This document shows, one piece after another, positions 20,677-32,556 of a DNA stretch of 64,000 nucleotides (position 1 is the stretch's first letter; each line of letters begins with the position of its first letter). The notes beneath the pieces are model-generated. The model was not told the DNA's origin. It did not search any database and was given only the letters and a program-made list of their open reading frames with translations. Origin of the DNA: Volvox africanus. Lineage: Eukaryota; Chlorophyta; Chlorophyceae; Chlamydomonadales; Volvocaceae. A program made the translations under genes and the position numbers. The stretch spans positions 1 to 64,000 of the forward strand of contig BSDZ01000116.1 in the NCBI GenBank assembly GCA_030268105.1, in the 5' to 3' direction.

Positions 20677-20754
20677 TGTTGTATCGCTCCTTCGTCAATC
20701 ATGCACTTTTCTGCACGTCTGGGTGTTAGATACTCGTGCCGGAGTGCTTGTGGT
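20677..20754 (-). repeat. Family B LTR fragment (~78 bp)
   Basis: Begins TGTTGTATCGCTCCTTC and resembles the terminal ~75 bp of the LTR that follows it (TCAATCATGCAC, CTGCACGTCTGG), then is cut by that LTR. Probably the stump of an older LTR into which element E inserted. Confidence 0.75.
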
Positions 20755-21567
20755 TTTGTATCGTTCCTTCTTCAATCATGCACTGAATCTGCACGTCTGG
20801 ATGTTAACTAGTGCGCACCAAGCTTACGAACAGCAAGGTGATCCAATGCGAGCAAAGTGACAGCGGAAGACTCAAGAATAAGGAAAGATCCAACTTACAA
20901 TAGTCTTTGTTTACAAGTCGGTAGATGGCCGTCAGACCCCGCGGGCAATGTTCATCATCCGGCTGCGAATGCTGTGCTGGAAATAGCTCAGGCCGAATAT
21001 AAATGAGTATAAAGTATGTATGCAAATTAGAAAGAGTTAAGTACACGAGTACTTAGTCCAAAGTAGCACGAGCCGACTTCGGTCTCTAGGCGGCCTTCCT
21101 CGCACCTATCACGTCACAATACCAATGCGCAGTACAGGTCTCACTGGATTCCGATCTCAAGTGTGAGTACCTTCGTAGCACTGTTCTAAATACCGCGTAA
21201 TTCGTGATATTATTGGATGCAACGCATGCAATATGCAAAGGTCCGAATATCGATATTTGGTTGCCAACCCAACCATCGCGATTGTCGCCTTCTCGCATAT
21301 GTGTATGGTTTATGACGTAAATGAGGTAATAATATTTAAAGTATTATTACGCGATATAATATGCCAATGGATAGATCGCACATTAATTATCAGCCTCGAG
21401 TCAAACATGTTGACCGACAGCGCGATGTCGTAGGTGGTAATGCAGCATGCCTGATTAGCTAGATATACTCGAGTATATCATGCTAATATGATTGTATTAT
21501 GCTTCATAATGTTCGAATGCATTGCGGCCTATTTCGGTGCAGCTGGTGATCGAACCGGCGTACAACA
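20755..21567 (-). repeat. Family B 3' LTR of element E
   Basis: From TTTTGTATCG (first bases altered from TGTTGTATC) to GCGTACAACA at 21567, followed by the polypurine tract on the minus strand. Palindromes: near 21242 (CCGAATATCGATATTTGG), 21326 (GTAATAATA/TATTATTAC) and 21461 (AGATATACTCGAGTATATC). Confidence 0.85.
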
Positions 21568-21569
21568 AC

Positions 21570-21604
21570 TATCCCCCCTCTCGTATGCAGCGTCCTCGCT
21601 GCAT
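21570..21604 (-). promoter_or_regulatory. Polypurine tract and hairpin of element E
   Basis: Sense strand ATGCAGCG-AGGA-CGCTGCAT (21604 to 21585) followed by GAGAGGGGGGAT before the LTR. The stem is perfect. Confidence 0.8.
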
Positions 21605-21626
21605 CGGACAGCATCAACTGCAGAGA

Positions 21627-22586
21627 TCATTGGATCTGCGTGGCACGTAGGCGAGCTTCCTCCAATAGGGGCTTCATTTCCGGCGAGAAGTTACGCATTG
21701 GCTCCCACGAATTATGCTCGCTAGAATAGCCAGTCCACTTGACCAGATATTCGTGCACTTTCCGCCGATGATCCAGTATCCGCTCCACATCATACACTTT
21801 TTGCTTGCCTGCGATCCAGGTCTCGGGACCGGGGTCCATTACGGCAGGGGCATCTGTGTCGTTTGTAACGGGTGCTGTGCCACGATAAGGGCGTATGAGG
21901 GAAATATGAAATGTGGGATGGATATTCATGTCAGAAGGTAGGGATAGCTCCACGGCTACATTCCCTACCTTGCGAATAACGGGATATGGACCAATCCAGC
22001 GAGGTAGCAATTTACGGGGACCGTCGGCGAGCGAACGCAAGTTCTTAGTGCTCAATAATACCATTTGTCCCACCAAAAATGTTACGTCTCGTTTGGATTA
22101 ATTATAATAGTCCGTCGTCCGTTGTTGTGCCGCGTCCAAGCATGCCTTCACATCTGTCATGCGGGATAGGAACGACTTGGCAAAGGTTTTAGCCGCTGGA
22201 TTATTAACTTCCAACTCTCGCCACATGGGTAGCACAGGATGGAATCCGTAATTCAAAAAGAAAGGGCTTTGACCTGTTGAGCGGTTAACAGCGTTGTAAA
22301 GCGCAAATCCTGCCGAAGTCAGGAATGTATCCCAAACAGAGGGTGTGCATCCCGAGAAATTCCTCAACATGTCGCCCAGCGTGCGATTTGTGCATTCGGT
22401 TTGCCCATCGGATTGTGGATGATATGCTGTGCTCAAATGAACGCGCATACCGACGAGCTCACATAGCGCTTCCCAAAACTTAGACGTGAATTGACCGCCG
22501 CGATCGGATATCACATTTTTAGGAACGCCGTGTAATCGTACCACATTATCGAAAAATAATCGTGCTGTTTGTTCAGCGGTGCAAGA
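21627..22586 (-). pseudogene. pol: pol pseudogene of E, integrase C-terminal half and chromodomain
   Basis: Two frames, 22098-22544 and 21627-22076, cover [25 protein letters not shown], the WIGPYP motif and the chromodomain [10 protein letters not shown] frame break lies near 22090 at a TTAATTATAATAG stretch. In the chromodomain region about 18 bases (RVRRIGRQ equivalent) are deleted near 21770. The cysteine in GQTECTNR replaces the usual arginine after the catalytic E. Confidence 0.85.
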
Positions 22587-23378
22587 TGTTGTACTCTGGT
22601 TCGATCACCGTTGGCACCGAAGTAGACCGCACTGCATTCGAGCATGATGAGGCATAATACAATCATATTAGCATGATATACTCAAGTATATCTAGCTAAT
22701 CAGGCATGCTGCATTATCATCTACGACATCGCGCTGTCGGTCAACATGTTTGACTCGATCCATTGGCATATTATATCACGAAATAATATTTTAAATATTA
22801 TTACCTCATTTACGTCATAAACCATACGCGTATGCGAGAAGGCGACGATTGCGTTGGGTTGGGTCGGCAACCGGATATCGATATTTGGACCTTCGCATAT
22901 TGCATGCATTGCATCCATTAATATCACAGACGACACGATATTTAGAACAGTGCTACGAAGGTATTCACACTTGAGATCGGAATCCAGTGAGACCTGTACT
23001 GCACATCGGTATCGCGACGTGATAGGTGCGAGGACGGCCGCCTAGAGACCGAAGTCGGCTTGACGCTAATTGGGATCAAGTACTCGTGTACTTAACTCGG
23101 TCTGATTCTGATATATACGTTTTACTCATTTATTATCGGCCTGAGCTATTCCAGCATAGTATTCCCAGCCGGATGATGAACGCTGTCCGCGGGGTCTGAC
23201 GGCAGACTTCTAATTTGCAACTGAAGATCATTGTAAGTTGAATCTTTCCTTATTTATAAGTCTTCCGCTGTCATGTTGCTCGCACTGAAGTGTCTTACTG
23301 TTCGTAAGCACCATGCACGAGTAGCTAATACTCAGACGTGCAGATTCAGTGCATAATCGAAGAAGGAAGGGTACAACA
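22587..23378 (+). repeat. Family B 5' LTR of element F (792 bp)
   Basis: TGTTGTACTCTGG to GGGTACAACA, followed by the primer-binding site. It matches the LTR at 34522-35337 better than any other LTR here (shared 'gcttgacgctaattgggatcaagt' type segment), so the two form the LTR pair of F. About 24 bp are missing near 22757 relative to its partner. Confidence 0.88.
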
Positions 23379-23382
23379 AATT

Positions 23383-23401
23383 TGGTATCGAGACAGGTTC
23401 G
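23383..23401 (+). promoter_or_regulatory. Primer-binding site of element F
   Basis: TGGTATCGAGACAGGTTCG, four bases after the LTR. Identical to that of family A, so both families appear to use the same primer. Confidence 0.75.
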
Positions 23402-23449
23402 TTGCCTGATTGTCTAATGATGCTCAATCGGAAGTAAGTTCTTTCTAGG

Positions 23450-23749
23450 ATGATTGTCGACCATGGACGACGTCGCCCACTAGACATTATTGCTGAAGTA
23501 CTTGTCCACGCTGTATTAGATACTGTTGTTTCCAAATTGTGATTGCTGTTATACCTTTGTGGTTTACTGCAATTGTGGCGTGAGCCTTTGCTCTGAGTTG
23601 CAGGTGAAACTAGTGGTCGGGCACCGCTTGCGATAGCTCCTGGTTACAACTTGCGTTCTAATCAGCTGGAGGCTTTGATCGCGCGGACTACAGGGACCAA
23701 CTGAATACGTATCTGCCATATCTACTCGAAGTCTGCAAGAGTATTGTCG
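23450..23749 (+). CDS. Pre-gag leader ORF of element F, split by a candidate ~75-nt intron
   Basis: Exon-like part: ATG at 23450 to TGA at 23540-23542, 30 codons, with PLDIIAEVL and VLDTVVSKL. Aligned with the A2 leader it keeps P-L-D, A-E, V-L-D, S and L at the same places and its stop at the same place. A GT donor-like site at 23539 and an AG at 23612-23613 bound about 75 nt, then GRAPLAIAPGYNLRSNQLEAL continues the match to family A. A one-base deletion near 23698, shared with E, breaks the second part. No known function. Confidence 0.45.
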
Positions 23750-23869
23750 GTGTGCTGACCAAACTGCTTGTATTCTTGTGCTAGGTTCGTGTGAATCGCT
23801 TGCACACTTGCTTTAGAATTTTGTGCATCGTTTATTGTCACGCAATTTGAATATATTGGTCAGTGTTCC

Positions 23870-24740
23870 ATGATGGCGGGACGTGACGACCCGTCGTTTG
23901 TAGGCTTGGCATGTCAACCTGAGCTGGGTACCGTTCCTAGAATGTTTGATAGGGATCCTGAGACTATTGACACAATTACTGCTCAAGATCCTCTTGTGTT
24001 TCAGGCCCCTATCCATCTTACTACGCCACACTTGGCAGCCCTGACGGTTACAGATGGAAATTGCCGATCAACGGGGTTTGCTATCGCCTCAAATGCAAGA
24101 CCGCGCCAATGGTAATGAGGTGAAGAGGTTTACTATCACAGCACCGAAATTGTTTATCTTGCATGATATGAATGTTGGACGTGACATTGTGAGTGCAACT
24201 CGTTTCTATCTACGTGATATTTGGAAGTACCTGCAGTTGGTCCGTGGCGGTGAACATGATGAGGTGAGGTGTCTCTTTGTTGGGAATACCCTCGGGGGTA
24301 TAGCAAAGACATGGTATGATCAAGGGATCACTGCATGGGAAAACTTCACGTTTGATGAGTTGACTGTCACCCTACTTGCACGCTTTACCCCAGAAGCTCA
24401 GTCACGTGATATTGAGGCACACTGTATGTTAGCCTTTGGCTCATTTTCATGTTTCCGAATGAAACTGTAACTGCCTACTAATCACATTTTGAGGCTCTTG
24501 TGATGCCAATTGTCCTAAGAGCTGAGATGCGTATTCCAGCTAGACAGAATGCTTTGAGATTTGTGCCTCATGTGACTGCCATGCAAGCGCAGGACTCCTG
24601 ACTGACAAAAGGGGAGTGTACACAATCGAAGCTTGTGCGTCGGAAGGAGATCACTCTCTGTTGGAGATGTGCGGTGGGTTATCTCATGATGGATTGCCAT
24701 TGTTGCTGCCTTTGGCCCCACGGTCAAAGTAGGGGGATGC
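23870..24740 (+). pseudogene. gag: gag pseudogene of element F
   Basis: ATG at 23870 begins a Gag-like protein related to family A Gag only over its central domain (RDIWKYLQLVRGGEHDEVRC, WYDQGI, FDELTVTLLARF at about 24180-24390). A frame break near 24105 and another near 24445 interrupt it, and much of the basic region is deleted. The zinc knuckle survives as LCWRCAVGYLMMDC near 24657-24700 with its histidine lost. The near-identical gag of E (38260-39145) carries most of the same damage. Confidence 0.8.
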
Positions 24741-26699
24741 CTGGATTGATTCGGAGTGGACTCCATCCGGGACAGCTGAACAAATGCATGGTCGGTGGTC
24801 ATTCGTATGTCCAACTGTGAAGCATCGTTGCTTTTAGTCCTTGAGAACGTATCGTTTGTTCATCCCCTCATCTCAAAGTGAGCCGTTCGAACAGCTGGTC
24901 AGGTACAGGAGATGTAGACATCAATGTCCGGACACTCCTGCATGTTTGTGGCTACCATTTCACAGCCAGCGTAGGGCTACCGCTTTGTTAAACAGTATGC
25001 AACGTGTCCTCTGATTCAAGTCAGGCACTGTATTGATTGATGATGTGAACATGGCGGGATTCGCAGTTCTGTTGCCAGAATTGTCCTATGCCTTTGATGT
25101 CTGGTATGAAGCCCCTGTAGCGGTTCTTGTTAATTTTGAGCCCGCCCTGGAATCACTTTTGTTATCTGTGGAGTCAACTCTGAAAGATTATTGTGTTTCC
25201 GTTATTGAAGTCAGCCTCGCTGGTCGAATGATGAAGGCACTTGAGGATACTAGTGCCAGTGACGACTTCATCTCAGCAAAGGAGGTGAATGTGTTGGGGT
25301 CGACCCCACAGTCGTCTGATTGTGACAGGTTACCCTCGTTGATGAGGGTAAGCATCCCATCGTGGGCAGGATCACCCTTAGTCGTCGAAGGTCCCTCTGT
25401 GTGTTAGGGCCCAATGAGTGCAACAAGGTCTCTTGGAGACAGCACTACATGGACATTGGGTGCCGCGACATAACGACAGTACCGCGCGCGCATCGATGTG
25501 GAGTCCAGCACAATTGGCCATTGTGCAAAAGGGAACCTATCGACTAAGGTACCTTGTCTGTCGTACCAAGATGTCACACCAAGGAGGGCGGAACTGTTGC
25601 AGAGCCTGAGGTTAATTTTGCTTTGGCGGCGATCGTCAGCGGAAATCAAGAACCCAAGCTAATTGGGCACAAAGAAACCGATCGGATGATACGGAAAGGC
25701 GCCCATGTGTTGCTTGTGAGGCCACGGGTGCAATCGAATGCTTCCACCGCGCAGTCCACCGTGAAGGATCTTGAGGTCGAAGCCCTCCTGCATAAATATG
25801 CTGATGTCTTTGGCGACATCCCAGGGCTCCCACCTATGTTCCCTGCTGACTATACGATCCCTCTTGTGCTCGAGCACAACCCGTTTCACAACCTATGTAC
25901 AGGTTAAGCTGCCAAAGTTGGGCGGATGAAGCGGCAAGTGGGGGATCCGCTCGCAAAGGGTATGATTCGGCCCAGCACTTCGCCATATTCTGCACCGATA
26001 TTGTTTGTCGGTAAGAAGGATGGGACGTTGCGTATGTGCATTGATTTTTGGGGCTTGAATTCGACCACGAACAAAAATCGCTACCCTTTGCCGCGTGTTG
26101 ATGACCTGTTTGAAAAGCTGAAAGGCTCAGCTTATTTTTCCTCGATTGACCTTCAACAAGGGTATAATCAGATACGCATTGCTGCCTCTGATATTCCGAA
26201 AACCGCTCTCCGGACCCCCTTTGGTCACTTCGAGTATACGGTCTTGTCGTTTGGACTCACTAATGCGCCCGCCACATTTCAAGCAGTGATGGATCGCATG
26301 TTCAGACCGTATATCGACAGGTTCGTAGTTTGTTATTTGGATGATATTTTAATATATTCCAAGACGCGCGAGGAGCATCTGAAGCATCTCGAGCTCGTGC
26401 TTGAGGTGATGAAGCTGGAGCAATTGTTTGCTAAACGCACCAAGTGTTTTTGGGCGCAGCCTCAAGTGGAGTATTTGGGCCACATCGTGTCGGCCACGGG
26501 AATAAGGATGGACCCACGGAAGGTAGCTGTGGTTCACGAGTGGCCCGCGCCGCAGAACCTCACCGAACTACGCCAGTTCTTGGGTTTGACGAACTACTTC
26601 CGTAAGTTTATAAAAATTTACTCCATTATTGCGGCCCTGCTTACGAATTTGACGAAGAAAGGAGGTTTCGCTTCCCTCGAAGCCTGGACACCCGTGTGT
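24741..26699 (+). pseudogene. pol: pol pseudogene of element F, protease and RT
   Basis: Protease region at 25033-25407 with ALEDTSASDDFIS, where other copies have [10 protein letters not shown], so the catalytic DTG is DTS. Several frame changes follow. RT is open from 25926 to about 26699 ([36 protein letters not shown] near 26333). It ends in the RT-RNase H connection at GLEAWTPVC where the A3 LTR begins. Frameshifts make it non-coding as a polyprotein. Confidence 0.85.
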
Positions 26700-27523
26700 T
26701 GTTGTACCTCTCGTTCGCGTTTGCTCATAAGTATCTGCACGTCTGGAGACTTTCGACAACGATGCGCGAGCACTTGCAAGTACAGCAAGGCAAGCGCGAG
26801 CAAACAGAGACAGCGGAAGACTTCAAGACGAAGAGAGATATAACTTACGGTCTTACAGGTCGGAATGATGCAATGGACGAAATCGCCGTCAGCGCCGGAA
26901 GCAAGCAATCATCACGCGGCGGTAATTAGCGAAGTTCAGGCTTAGCTCGGGCTAAGTAGAATATCGTATAGCAATAGTAATGCAGAACACACAAGTGTTC
27001 TCCGGTATCGAATGTCTCGTCTAGCTTAGCCGTCCTCGCATCTGTTATACTCGCAGCATCGCAGTGCCGTACGATTCACATTAGGAGGCCGATCCTAGAT
27101 GTGACAACCCTACTGCGTATAGGCGATGTCTACTCGTAACAACGTATAAGCCTTTCCGGCATTCGCATGATGCAAGGGTCCGGATAACGATATCCGGTTG
27201 CAGGGCATGCATCGCGACAAGTGCGGCGCTCTCAACGTGTGCTTTAATGAAGTAATATTATATCAGATAATATTACTTATCGTTTCATAGCACGAGCATA
27301 ATGCGCACTTCAATGATTCGGTCATTCATGCATGCTAGGCGGATTTGCCATGATGCGATGTCGCGATGGATAATGACAACATGCCAGATGCATATATAAA
27401 TATATGCGAATACATTTATATCATGCAGATTCATTCATATGCAATGTGTTCATCACAATAGCACTTCGCCTTGTAGGGTCGCATCGACCTACGCGTCGGC
27501 GGGAAATGAACCGTAGCACAACA
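26700..27523 (-). repeat. Family A 3' LTR of copy A3 (824 bp)
   Basis: TGTTGTACC to GTAGCACAACA, followed by the minus-strand polypurine tract. It interrupts F at ...GTGTGT. Palindromes 1 and 2 are intact (near 27179 and 27248); the third has one change (ATATAAATATAT). Confidence 0.9.
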
Positions 27524-27582
27524 ATTATCCCCCCTCCCGTATGCAGCGTCCTTGCTGCTTTATACAGCATCGACTGCAAGGG

Positions 27583-30500
27583 TCATTGGGCTTGCGTGGC
27601 ACGTTTGCGGGCTTCTTCGAGCAGGGGCTTCATGTCCTGCGAGAAGTTGCGTGCCGGTTCCCATGAGTTGTGCTCGCTGGTATACCCTGTCCACTTGACC
27701 AAGTACTCGTGTACTGTCCGCTTACGTTGGTGTCGGCCCACACGACGTGCACGATAATCTAACACCCACTCCACATCGTAAAACTTCTGTTTACCAGCGA
27801 TCCAGGTCTCGGGAACTGGTTCGATCGTTGCGGGGGCGTTAGCAGGCTCAGGGACGGGTTCCGAACTACGATACGGACGAACAAGCGATACGTGAAACGT
27901 GGGGTGAATGGTCATATCAGTGGGCAATGCAAGCTCCACAGCCACATTCCCAACCATGCGCACGACAGGATACGGGCCAATCCAGCGGGGTAAGAGTTTT
28001 CGGGATCCGTCGGCCAAGGAACGCAAGTTCTTGGTACTTAGCAACACGAGTTGCCCCTCCGAAAACGTCACATCCTGCTTGGATTTGTTATAGTATTCCG
28101 TCGTTCGTTGCTGCGCCGCGTCCAAACACGACTTCGCGTCTGTGATTCGGGACATAAAAGACTTGGCAAAAAGTTTAGCAACAGGCACGTTCACTTCCAA
28201 CTCACGCCACACGGGTAGCGCGGGATGAAATCCGTAGTTAAGAAAGAACGGACTTTTGCCTGTAGAGCGGTTAACAGCATTGTTAAGCGCGAATTCTGCG
28301 GCAGTCAAATACGTATCCCAAACAAGTGGTGTGCGACCAGCATAATTGCGCAACATATCACCCAACGTGCGGTTTGTGCGTTCGGTTTGACCATCAGTCT
28401 GCGGGTGATACGCCGTGCTCAGGTTGACGCTCATGCCAACTAGTTTGCAGAGCGCTTCCCAAAACTTAGACGTGAACTGTCCACCGCGGTCCGAGATCAC
28501 ATTTTTGGGAATCCCGTGTAACCGAACCACGTTATCGAAAAACAAACGTGTGGTTTGCTCAGCCGTGCAGGATGATGTGCATGGTGCTAGGTGAACCATC
28601 TTAGTTAGACGATCGACCATTACGAACACCGCATCGTATCCCCCCTCAGTTTTGGGCAGCGCGACTACGAAGTCCATGGAAACACTTTCCCAAGGCGCAT
28701 CCGGGACAGGCAACGGTTGCAATAACCCATGGCCCTTACCGGACAAAGCCTTATTGCGCTGGCACAGACTGCATGTCTGTACGAAGTTCGCCGCATCCTT
28801 AGCCAAACGAGGCCACCAAAAGGAACGTTGCACCAAGTCGATCAATCGCTTGCTACCAGGGTGTCCTGCTAACGGGTCCTCGTGGAACCGCGCAAGGATG
28901 TCGTAGCATAGCGCGTCGTCGTTCGGAACGACGATTTGCGTAGCTGCACCCTCCGTCCGTAGCCAAAGGCCATTCTGCTTGCGAAGGTTTTCTACATTAG
29001 CCGGGTCCGCAAACCAGGCGTCTGCGTTGTAGGCAACCTTCAACCGCTCCGCGAGGTCCGTCGCGATCGGTACCTCCTCGCTATGCGGCCGCGCGACGGG
29101 CGCTGCCAAAATTGCAGCGTGTAGCGACAGATGTCGACTGAGAGCATCGGCAATATTCAATTTACCAGAAATATACTCCCAGGTGCAGTTGAACCTAGCT
29201 AGATATTCCATCCACCTAGCTTGACGTCGGTTCAACGTCGGAACGCTTTGCAAAAACGTTAGGGGCTTGTGGTCAGTCTTTAAAGTAAACGGGCGTCCCT
29301 CGAGGTAACAGCGCCATTCCTTTAAAGCATGCAGCACGGCCAGAAGCTCCTGTTCCCCGGTGGTGTAGCGAATCTCCGCACCAGAAAACTTCTTACTCGT
29401 GAAGGCGATCGGTCGCCCTTCCTGTAACAATACAGCGCCGCTTCCAAACATTGAGGCATCAGACACTACCTCAACACGAAATGGCAACGAGTAATCAGGG
29501 AATGCAAGGGTGACATCTTCGGCAATGATTCGTTTGAGCTCTTCGAATGCCCGCTGGCATTGCGACGTCCACGACTCGAGCGAAACGAAAACGCCTTTGC
29601 GAGTTAAGTTAGTAAGCGGGGCCGCAATGATGGAATATTTTTCAATGAACTTTCGGAAATAATTGGTCAAGCCAAGGAACTTACGCAGCTCCGTGAGGTT
29701 CTGAGGCGCGGGCCAATCGCGAACCACGGCGACCTTCCACGGGTCCATCTTCACACCGGTGGCCGACACAATGTGACCCAAATATTCCACCTGAGGCTGC
29801 GCCCAAAAGCATTTGGCGCGTTTAGCAAACAATTGCTCCCGCCTCATAACGTCGAGCACGAGCCGAAGATGCTCCAAGTGCTCCTCGCGCGTCTTAGAAT
29901 ATACCAAGATGTCATCCAGGTAGCAAACAACGAACCTGTCGATAAACGGCCTAAACATTCGGTCCATAACCGCCTGAAACGTCGCAGGGGCATTAGTCAA
30001 ACCAAACGATAGGACCGTATACTCAAAGTGACCGAAGGGCGTCCGAAAAGCGGTTTTCGGGATATCAGAGGCAGCGATGCGAATCTGATTGTAGCCCTGT
30101 TGTAAGTCAATTGAGGAAAAATAAGCCGAACCCTTCAGCTTATCCAACAGGTCGTCAACGCGTGGCAAAGGGTAGCGATTTTTCACCGTATTCGCATTTA
30201 ACCCCCGGTAATCAATGCACATGCCATTCTTCTTACCGACAAACAAAATCGGTGCAGAATACGGGGATGTGCTGGGGCGTATCATACCCTTCGCGAGCAA
30301 ATCCGTCACCTGGCGCTTCACCTCGTCCAGCTCCAATGGACTCAACCTGTACATTGGCCGGGCCGTAGGCTGCGCTCCAGGCACGAGAGGGATTGTGTGA
30401 TCAACAGGACGCATAGGTGGTAGGCCAGGGATATCTTTAAAGACGTCCTCATACTGCGACAGTAGGGCCTCAACCTCAGGATCCGCAGAAATCTGCGCGG

Positions 30501-31635
30501 TGGTGACACAACAGCTCACCCGCGGCCTTAAAAGCAGTCCGTGGGCACCCTTCCGTAACAAACGGACGGCCTCCTTACGCCCGACTAGCTCTGGTTCGAT
30601 TCGCGCGGCCATTGCGGTCACAGCGAAATTAACCATAGGCACCGCCTCAGTTTCGCCCTCCTTTGGTGTGACATATTCGAACGACAGGAAAGGTACCTTA
30701 ATCGACAGAGTACCCTTGCACATATGCAGGGTTGCGGTCTCCATGTCGATGCGCGCGCGGTACTGTCGTAATGTCGACGACCCCATTATGTACGGTGCAG
30801 TCTCTGCTAAGCCCTGCAGCACGTACGGCCGGGTCACAACACGCAAAGGGCCTATCGATAGGCTAAGGGTAATCCTGCCCACGATGGGATGCTTACCCCC
30901 GTCAGCAAGGGTAACCTGTGGACAATCAGACGACTCTGGGGACAACCCCAGCGCATTCACCTCTGCGACAGAGATGAAGTCGTCACTGGCACCGGTGTCA
31001 ACAAGTGCCTTCAGAGTACGGCCATTCAAACCGATCTGAACCACAGGGACACGGTTATCTACAAGCGACTGCCCAGCAGACAACGTCAGTGCACTTAAGG
31101 CGGGTCCGTAACCTACGGCACCCCCGTCAGGAGCTTCGTACCAAACGTCAACCGAGTAGGATAGGCGTGGCCACGGAGCCAGCGTACCCTCCCGATCCAC
31201 ACCATTAAACAAAACGGTGCCCGGCTCGAACCGGTGGACATGCCGCATACCCCTTAACGATGCCTCTGCCTTGCGCCGACAGAAAGCAGGGAGTAAAACA
31301 CATGCGGCAGTGCCTGGGTATTGACGCCTACACCTCCTGTATATGGCCAACTGTTCCGACATCTCACGCAGAGACGAGGGGATGAACAAAACCACGTGGC
31401 TAGACAGATCGATAGACGACAGGGGACGGCGAGGTGTAAACAAATTACACAACGGGTCGAAGCAGAGAAGTCCCGTGCGTCCGTCAAGCGTGATGCGTCG
31501 CGCAATGACTCACTCGATGTGCCCAAGTACACAAGGCAACAATGCCTTAACGGCTGGCCGTAAGGATGACCACCGACCACGCGTTAGTTCAGAAATCCCA
31601 GGTGGTGTCCCCTCCACAGGAACCCGGGCAAGCCC
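27583..31635 (-). pseudogene. pol: Pol polyprotein of copy A3 with one premature TGA
   Basis: Open for 1289 codons (27583-31452) and in frame with gag upstream. All domains are present: protease (DTGASDD), RT (YLDD), RNase H, integrase with intact D, D, E (GQTER at 28370-28390) and chromodomain. Two lesions are visible. A TGA at 31510-31512 in the N-terminal HIE-R-VIARR segment stands where other copies have CGA (R), and a 9-bp in-frame deletion removes part of [11 protein letters not shown] in RT (near 30221). The integrase is the best preserved of the window. Confidence 0.9.
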
Positions 31636-32512
31636 CTATTTCGGCTGAGGTACAAACGGCGGCATTAGAGGGCAATCCTTCGTGGAATGGTTCTCCTCAC
31701 ACCGTAGACAAACGTTGGCCAATTTTCGACGCTCGAATTCGGAACGATTGCAATTCCATTTTGGCATAAATGTGTCATCCTTACGAGTACGCTTCGCGTT
31801 GGGGTTGGAACGCTGTGCGGCTGCCGACGACGGCGCACCACCACGCTTCCTGTTCCTAGCTGGGTCCGAGCTCGGACCTGCTCCTCCTGTACCACGGACA
31901 CCCGAGCTAGCGCCCCCGCGCGCCTTGCGTTGCCCGTTGCTGTGTCGCGTCGCGGCAGTAGGCGTTGGGTGGGTCGCGCCGAGGTCCTGGTCGAGAGCTA
32001 CAGCTTCCCCAAGCGGATCCTGCACTTGCACGGCATTTGCACGAGGGGCAGACTTGACTTCTTCCTCGCCGGCAAGGAGTCGTATCTCCGCGCCCTTAGC
32101 AAAAGCGACCAACGCGTCATACGACTTGATCTGCGCTCCAACCAAGTCAGTGGCGCACCATTTAGCCAAAAGTTTCGTTAGGCCTCGCCTAAACCAAAAG
32201 ACACGCTCGGATTCGGTGAGGTCAGCAATGGGAGTCACAAGTGCTTCGAAGCGTGACTGGTACGCAGGTACATTTTCATCCCGACGCATGTGGTAGCTAC
32301 CGGCTGCCAAAACCTTACGAGCTTCCACATCGCGTGCTTGAACCTCAGTAGCGAATCGTGCGAGCAAAGCGGCGACCAACTCGTCAAAAGTATAGTTGCC
32401 CCGGGCGTTGGTCCAATTGCAATACCAGTCCTTCGCTGAGCCTTCGAGGGTGTTACCAACGAAGAGACACCTGATACCGTCATTATCACCACCATGAACA
32501 GCCTGGAGATAC
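31636..32512 (-). pseudogene. gag: gag of copy A3, 5'-truncated
   Basis: Residues from about 121 to the end of Gag, in frame to the same UAG at 31636-31638. The zinc knuckle is CLRCEENHSTKDC. The N-terminal ~120 residues are lost at the telomere-repeat junction. Confidence 0.9.
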
Positions 32513-32556
32513 TTAGGGTTTTAGGGTTTTTAAAACCCTAAAACCCTAAAACCCTA
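32513..32556. repeat. Head-to-head telomere-type repeats (TTTTAGGG)n/(CCCTAAAA)n
   Basis: Reads TTAGGGTTTTAGGGTTTT, one T, then AAAACCCT three times. The left repeats point rightwards and the right repeats point leftwards, as at a fused pair of chromosome ends. The unit is the Chlamydomonas-type 8-mer. Elements on both sides are broken exactly at the repeats. Confidence 0.9.

Larger units (their letters stand above)
21568..22586 (-). mobile_element. Family B element E, 3' part
   Basis: Minus-strand 3' end of E: polypurine tract, chromodomain and integrase C-terminal half. It breaks at 22586 within the integrase core. The matching sequence resumes at 35338 after element F with about 7 bases missing, so E is split by the F insertion. 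Confidence 0.85.
22587..26699 (+). mobile_element. Family B element F, 5' part
   Basis: Plus-strand LTR, primer-binding site, leader, decayed gag, protease and RT, ending at 26699 where an A-family LTR begins. The remainder (integrase, chromodomain, 3' LTR) lies at 33431-35337. RNase H and the integrase zinc-finger start are missing from both sides. Confidence 0.82.
26700..32512 (-). mobile_element. Family A chromovirus, copy A3 (truncated in gag by telomere repeats)
   Basis: Minus-strand element with 3' LTR, decayed hairpin (27541-27560), polypurine tract, full-length pol and the C-terminal two thirds of gag. It stops at 32512 within the gag codons for KYLQ, exactly where TTAGGG-type repeats start. 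Primer-binding site, leader and 5' LTR are missing. Confidence 0.9.
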
